From: Capitulum mitella
Lineage: Eukaryota; Arthropoda; Thecostraca; Pollicipedomorpha; Pollicipedidae
Assembly (NCBI GenBank): GCA_030062745.1
Contig: CP099842.1
Coordinates: 558,001-622,000 of the forward strand
Direction of reading: 5' to 3'
DNA: 64,000 nucleotides
Positions 58,808-64,000 of the stretch are shown here, piece by piece; position 1 is the first letter of the stretch, and each line of letters opens with the position of its first letter. The position numbers were made by a program, and so were the translations under genes. The notes beneath the pieces are model-generated. The model did not search any database. It saw nothing but the letters and a program-made list of their open reading frames with translations, and was not told the DNA's origin.

Positions 58808-59756
58808 ATGAAGGTATGTAACGATTTCACACCGGCATTGACTAGGAGAACTCGGGAGCCGAGATTCAGCTCAATGACGCTGTTTCTGGCAAGCTTTATG
58901 CATTCCGGATGTTTGCTTCGACGATTTTTGTATAACAGAATACAAAACCAATTCACTGACCTACCATAAACAAAGGACGAAAACCAACAAAAGAACAACG
59001 AGACAAATGCTGACAAAGACAGGGAATACTGCTTCCAAAGATCGGTTCGTGTCCACCTAGCGTCAAGCGTTTTTTTTAACATGTAATATGTAAAGCACAG
59101 TGATTAAGTTCAATGGCGATTTTATTGTAGAAGCAATTACCAACAATTATGCCAATGTTATGGCCGTCAGCCATATATATATATATATATAGCCATATAT
59201 ATATATATATATCTGGCCACGACAACATGGCCCTGCCAGACATGAAAAAACATTAAGCTTTGTTAGTGAACATTTCTGTTCTTTACGGCCCGCGTTTTTG
59301 CAGCTGGTTACGGGTAGTGACCAATCACTGCCAATGCTTTGCCTGGTAATTAAGGGAAACATCGTCTCCGTTTTCCAGTTGGTCATCCTTCTGTGCCTGG
59401 TGGCTGTCGCCACGGCTGGTTTCCGTAGAGGCTACGGCGGTCGTGGCATCTACGGAGGCGGTCTCTATGGAGGCGGTGGAATCTACGGCAGCGGGCTCTA
59501 TGGCGGCCGTGGCATCTACGGAGGTGGCCTCTACGGTGGCCGTGGCATCTACGGCGGCCGTGGAATCTACGGAGGCGGTCTTTATGGCGGTCGCGGCATC
59601 TACGGCGGTGGTGGAAGCTATGGAGGACGCTACGGCCGCCTCGGCTACGGTAGCAACTTTGGTAGATTCAGCGGTGGATTTGGCAGTTCCTACGGGGGTA
59701 GCTATGGCCATTCCTATGGCAAGAACTATGGCTACGGTAATAGCTATGGCAAATAG
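58808..59756 (+). CDS. Secreted glycine/tyrosine-rich protein, paralogue D
   Basis: Two-exon gene, join(58808..58813, 59379..59756). Exon 1 is ATG-AAG followed by donor GTATGT; the 565-bp intron ends TTTTCCAG. The product is 127 residues and starts MKLVILLCLVAVATAG, nearly the same signal peptide as genes A-C. The body differs: GGRGIYGGGLYGG-type repeats, then a Gly/Ser/Tyr tail (YGGSYGHSYGKNYG) ending NSYGK. The identical exon plan and signal peptide show it is an older paralogue on the opposite strand, about 31 kb from unit C's gene. An ATG at 59298 would read through intron sequence and is not the start. A possible AATAAA is at 60164-60169. Role unknown. Confidence 0.85.
59172..59216. repeat. 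Paired (TA)n runs in the intron of gene D
   Basis: Two (TA) runs of about 9 units each, each preceded by GCCA, with GTCAGCC to the left and CTGGCC to the right; the whole can fold into a hairpin. Confidence 0.7.
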
Positions 59757-62686
59757 AAAAATAGCTGTCCACCCATATGAAAGCCTCGAGAAATATCTGT
59801 AAGTCAGTGAACCATGTTATGTTCATCCCTCCATCTTGACATATAGATATGTGTTGTACATAAGGTAATGCCAAGCATGATAATACAAATATGACAGTGA
59901 AGTTTGTTGTGATGGCTCAACTGATAGGAATGTCGAACTGACAGAAAGGATAGAATTGCATAGCTGAAAGGATCAAATGGGCATCAAAATTCGGAAACTC
60001 ATTAAGAAAAGAGAGAAACACAACCGATGACTGTAAAACACCGATGACGGCTGTAATTCTAAGACTTTTGTTAGACATTGAAGTGCTTTGCAATTCTTCA
60101 TGCGACAAATACGACAAAAGCGTTAAAAGTATAATGGGATGCCAAACCCTTAATCAGCAGCTAAATAAAAATACCAGTAGTTATTAATATGCTGAATTGC
60201 CGTATTATATGGAAGAGTACCAGCTGATTTTGTTGCTGCTACGCCACTACTAACAAAACTCACTTCCTGACGAAGTAGTTTACGAATGGAAGTTCGATGA
60301 AGGGCATGTAATGACTTATTATGAACACTTGGCCATTTATCTTCAAACTTGACATACCTTGCGTTTGTCTGTTACATCATGTGCGCCTTTCAGGTGAAAC
60401 AAACACGAGATTTCACAGCGTTTCGGGCATTTCGTTGTCATTACGGGTGTGCATACCACAGTTTCCATACACGCAGAAATCGCTCCAAGGTATACTGTTG
60501 AGTACGTCACGCGTTCATCTGGTCGAGACGAAACTGGGTCGGGCAAACGAGATTCCGAGAAGACCATGCCAGCCGACTGCCTCTGAAGCGCGTCACATGA
60601 AGATTACGCCGTACAGAGCTGGGTGAAAGAAAACCATGAGCAGATCAACAAGGCAGAGACGAATTTTCCCAGCTCACTAAAGGTCCACCTCGTCCTGGGA
60701 CATGCTCACCGTCATCACCCTTCACTGATCACTTGCTTCGGTAACGTCGGTCCCTCTAATTATCGCCGAGGTACGTCACCTTTCTTTCCATGTCGTCTTC
60801 AGCACTGTACGCCCTCACAAACTGGTGAGACAATCAGAGTAATCCTGGCAGCTGCTGTCGCCAGACATCTCAGGTCACACGGACAGCGTCCGCTCCTGAC
60901 TCGGTACATCATCTTGCCGGCGAGGATTGACTCTACTCGTCAATGCCAAGGTATCGTACTAAACGATACTTTGACATAAAATGTTTTAGAAATTATTGTA
61001 TGGGTAAGGTGGAATCTCAGTCAGCTGTGATTTCTGTGTTGAAGAATAGGAAAATTGCTGGAAATGATAGTGTTGTCACTGATTTTAATTGATGTTTGGT
61101 TAATCGACGTGATCAGTCATTGAAAGGACTCACTCTCACCTGGTTACAGTAGTCCTAAACGGGCCATAGGTACTTTTGGCATTCGCCAGGAAAAGAGATT
61201 ATCGCCCTCCCCACCCTCTGCTGCCTACGGAACGAACGGTGATAGAGGAAGTAGGAAAACTGAACAGTGCTGACTAGCTGTCGCCATGCTACTCAGCATG
61301 AAGGCCAGCCGAGTTCCATTTATCTGAACATTGCGAAAACAACTTCTTAACATTGTCGACATGATTGTTTGTCTTGGTATTCTGCGCTCCATGCCTTCAG
61401 AAATGTTTTGGACTGAATATTTCTTCCTCACGGTGCGGCCAAGCCTTTTCACAGCACAAGCTTGAGCCCACACCACCGATCGCCTCGACCTTCTGAATCT
61501 CGATCTTCTGAACCTCGACCTTCTGATGCATCACTACTCAGCTTTCGTTTGAATACTCTGCACGACGGCAGAATAGCTCACTGCCAAAGATACTGTGTCG
61601 CTCCTGGTCCGAACTGTCTGGGTGCCGTCAAGGGCCGCCCTAGAGGCCCCTGGGCTGTGCTGCTTGTTTGACGCTGAAGGCGGCGATCAGTCAAGACTCG
61701 GCTTGAAGCCGTGCGTGGATATACATGTCTGCTTTCCGCACTTCATTGTTTTGCATGTGATGGCGATTCTGGCTGTACTTTTGTAAGTACCGCATTGGGC
61801 TTGGAAATCTATATAACTGAGTAACTTGAAATAACGGGCAAAAAAGGGAAACAACGAACGTTTTCAAGTTTCGCCAATAGTGTAGGTATGAGGCGTACCT
61901 GGGGAGAATCTTGCAGCGCCTTGGATTATCTCGAATGAGGTATGCAGCATTAGTTTCAGGATAGTGTCAGGCGCTCAGAATGCCATCAAAATTTGAATAA
62001 GAGAAAGTCTTAGAGATATTACAAACCATTACATTACTTTCCGGATTGTCTGAGATGACCTGCACCGGCTCCTGCAGTGTCATCTTTAAGCTGAGACAAC
62101 CATGTGCTCTCAAAGACTCTGCAGAGAACATCGAATAGAAATCTCTTATCATTTAACCATGTCATTTGTCTCTGAGACAACATGATACTGTATATATATG
62201 TTTTTTTTTTTTGTCAGCAGGATGGGTGATCTTTTAATCGAATGGTTGGTCTAAGATGTTTTTCATTATACAGACCAATTCAGCAATAAGGAATACGCTG
62301 TCAGAGAATCAAAACTCGATTTTGCCACAAAGTCCCATCTAAATCAGGCATTCACGAATTCAAGTTGAAAAATTAAAACCATTTATAACAGTCTCTAATG
62401 CTCCCTTTTCTTGTAAATGATCAGCGATGCATGAATAAAGTAAGTCCAGAATTTTGTACAAAGTAAACAATGCAACATGCTACTGGGCGTAAACTTAAGC
62501 ATTGCTGTGGCCGACTATCCATAAATATAAATATCCACAAATAATAGTCCAGACTCACATAATCCAGATAAGGCATTTGGGACGTTTTGGACCCGTGATC
62601 GTTATTGACTATGATCTTCTTTAGACTATAAGACGTCTCACGGGTCTATTTAAGGTCTGTAGTGGAAAATATCTCACGCCTCCACC
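59757..62686. other. No gene recognised downstream of gene D
   Basis: A plus-strand frame of 118 codons at 60623-60979 has no recognised domain. A 15-bp unit (CCTCGACCTTCTGAA and variants) is repeated three times at about 61486-61530. A T-run lies at about 62200-62211. Confidence 0.45.
61486..61530. repeat. Three 15-bp tandem units
   Basis: CCTCGACCTTCTGAA, TCTCGATCTTCTGAA, CCTCGACCTTCTGAT in direct succession. Confidence 0.85.
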
Positions 62687-62690
62687 TTAA

Positions 62691-63909
62691 CCCACTATTG
62701 ACTGGGAGGGGGATGTTTGACGACCACCCCTAGCTAATTTTTTAGACATCTCCCAAACGAATAAACCCAAAGTCCTGAAAGTTTCGGCACATTTTTTCAT
62801 CAGTGCTGCACATAATGATAAAAATTTGGAAACGACATCATTTTAGGTCACGACCTAATGACGTCATAAAGACGGCCATGTTTTGCGACTTGATTTTCAC
62901 GGCCTTACTGTCGGTGTTTTACAACGTATGGTGACTGTGGCTTACACTGCATATCACCATGGCCTTAAAGTTCAGTATGGAGCTCCTCTCACCTCATCCT
63001 ACGTCATCCTAAATCAAATGTGTATTTTTCGTCCCCCGGGTCCAGACCGAGTACATTTTGGAAAAGGAAGTGAATAAACCGATTTTTGGGTACGGCCAGA
63101 TTATCAATTTTCCTTGCCACTGGACGCACAACTTGCGTGCGAAGCAATTCCTTGCAACATTGCAATACTTTTTCGTTGTTTGACCTCGGTTGGTTATACG
63201 TACGTTTCTGTTTGGTGAGTACACTGATGGCGTCTGACGCTGTGGATGACCGGCGTGGAGATATCGGCTTTTGAAATGCTGTGCAACACTCCCTGTAGAT
63301 GTGAAACACGGGGAAACTGACTTGTGTAATGTCATCAAGAAATTTCTTGATGACACATATGGAGGCCACTAGCATGCTCATAAGACTCCGAATTTAAAAC
63401 TTCAGACTGCCGCAGTGTTGCATGTGCACGATAATTTGGACAGTCTCAGGGCATTTTTTGTGCCTAAAGCTCTTTGAAAGTGTCTTTTTTTAGTCTCCGC
63501 GTCAAATGGGCCAAAAAATGTATTGCATGATATTTTTTGGCGGAGGCCAAATTTGACCCGGCCTGTGGCCTTGACATTGTATGGCCTTGGGGCACGTGGC
63601 CCTTAGAACATGAGATTGATCTGCCCGGAACATATTAACACGCAAAATTCTACCACTTTTCTACTACTTTTCGTTGTAATCAGGCGACTCTGGGACAAAT
63701 GGCCACTTTTTCGTGTTTGACCTGGCCTGTGACGTCATCAGTAACCCAAAAGTAAGGAATGTATATGTCAAAGGACCGCAAGTTTCGGCATTATCGATTG
63801 CCGTTTGAATCAGCTGAATCGGGCCATCGGTTCTCGAGACAGACAGGCGGGGGCGTTAATCGCTCCCCCCGTCAATGGATGGTGGCGAAATACCCCAGCC
63901 AATGTCGAG
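62691..63909 (+). mobile_element. TTAA-bordered MITE, family D
   Basis: A 1219-bp element with TTAA at 62687-62690 and 63910-63913. The left end CCCACTATTGACTGGG and the right end read inward, CTCGACATTGGCTGGG, match at 11 of 16 positions. A G/C hairpin is near the right end (GGCGGGGGCG ... CGCTCCCCCCGTC). Most of the inside differs from family A, but the right subterminal box (ATCGATTGCCGTTTG ... GAATCGG ... GTTCTCGAGA, 63793-63839) is shared. Few AGGTCA motifs. Confidence 0.75.
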
Positions 63910-63913
63910 TTAA

Positions 63914-64000
63914 CAGGAGCAAAAAAGAAAAAATGATGCGTGTGTAATCCTTTAGCCTGTAACATTGTTTCTAGGGACCTGGATAAATTACGTATGTATA
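63914..64000. other. Short right-hand flank
   Basis: 87 bases with no recognised feature. Confidence 0.5.

Noticed and set aside
60623-60979. 118-codon plus-strand frame
   Set aside because: No recognisable family, no Kozak/TATA support, ordinary composition.
723-63909. Autonomous piggyBac-type transposase in the window
   Set aside because: None of the TTAA elements contains a long open frame or a DDD-type transposase signature; all are ~1.1-1.3 kb and non-coding.
1-64000. CRISPR arrays, rRNA or tRNA genes, bacterial operons
   Set aside because: No regularly spaced short repeats with unique spacers, no rRNA core motifs and no clear tRNA cloverleaf were seen; tRNA could not be scanned exhaustively by eye.

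Overview
The window looks like repeat-rich nuclear DNA of an invertebrate animal. Evidence: spliced genes with TATA boxes, GT-AG introns and poly(A) signals, relics of Tc1/mariner, hAT and Ty3/gypsy elements, and non-autonomous TTAA-bordered DNA transposons. There is no operon structure, rRNA, bacterial gene or CRISPR array. The clade cannot be fixed. Repeats rich in the hexamer AGGTCA, one family with internal ~153-bp tandem arrays, remind me of mollusc genomes; that is a weak impression only.

Four genes can be supported well. They are paralogues encoding small secreted glycine/tyrosine-rich proteins. Three lie on the minus strand at about 3.4-4.0, 15.6-16.1 and 26.1-27.3 kb, in three copies of a large direct duplication (units A 1-9460, B 14822-21972, C 23866-35960). 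A diverged fourth is on the plus strand at 58.8-59.8 kb. All share a two-exon plan: a TATA box, a first exon whose coding part is only ATG-AAG (Met-Lys) followed by a GT donor, then a second exon that begins inside the signal peptide. An intron-blind reading gives false N-termini (MLLFQ..., MQLVTG...).

Most other recognisable sequence is mobile DNA. The main component is a set of ~1.1-1.3 kb TTAA-bordered elements with CCC... termini and a G-run/C-run hairpin near each end, like piggyBac-type MITEs. Complete copies lie at 723-1934, 32420-33637, 33642-34845 and 44733-45942 (family A). Relatives lie at 21973-23176, 41368-42681, 50073-51165, 57267-58433 and 62691-63909, and there are several fragments. 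The segmental duplication supplies empty sites with a single TTAA, which proves precise insertion after duplication. Family A copies carry direct repeats of AGGTCA spaced as DR4-DR4-DR1, the layout of nuclear-receptor response elements. A second repeat (R2; 11430-12592, 23181-23520, 42686-43845) carries three ~153-bp AGGTCA-containing tandem monomers. One R2 copy and a broken Tc1/mariner transposase lie inside an element with hAT-like ends and an exact 8-bp target duplication (11210-13961).

The remaining stretches (roughly 9.5-11.2, 14.0-14.8, 36-40.6, 46-50, 51-57 and 59.8-62.7 kb) hold no gene I can support, only microsatellites, small foldbacks, eroded retroelement pieces and a few weak ORFs. 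No autonomous TTAA-element transposase was seen. The duplicated gene loci appear to have been spread and remodelled along with the mobile elements; any effect of the AGGTCA arrays on neighbouring genes is inference.
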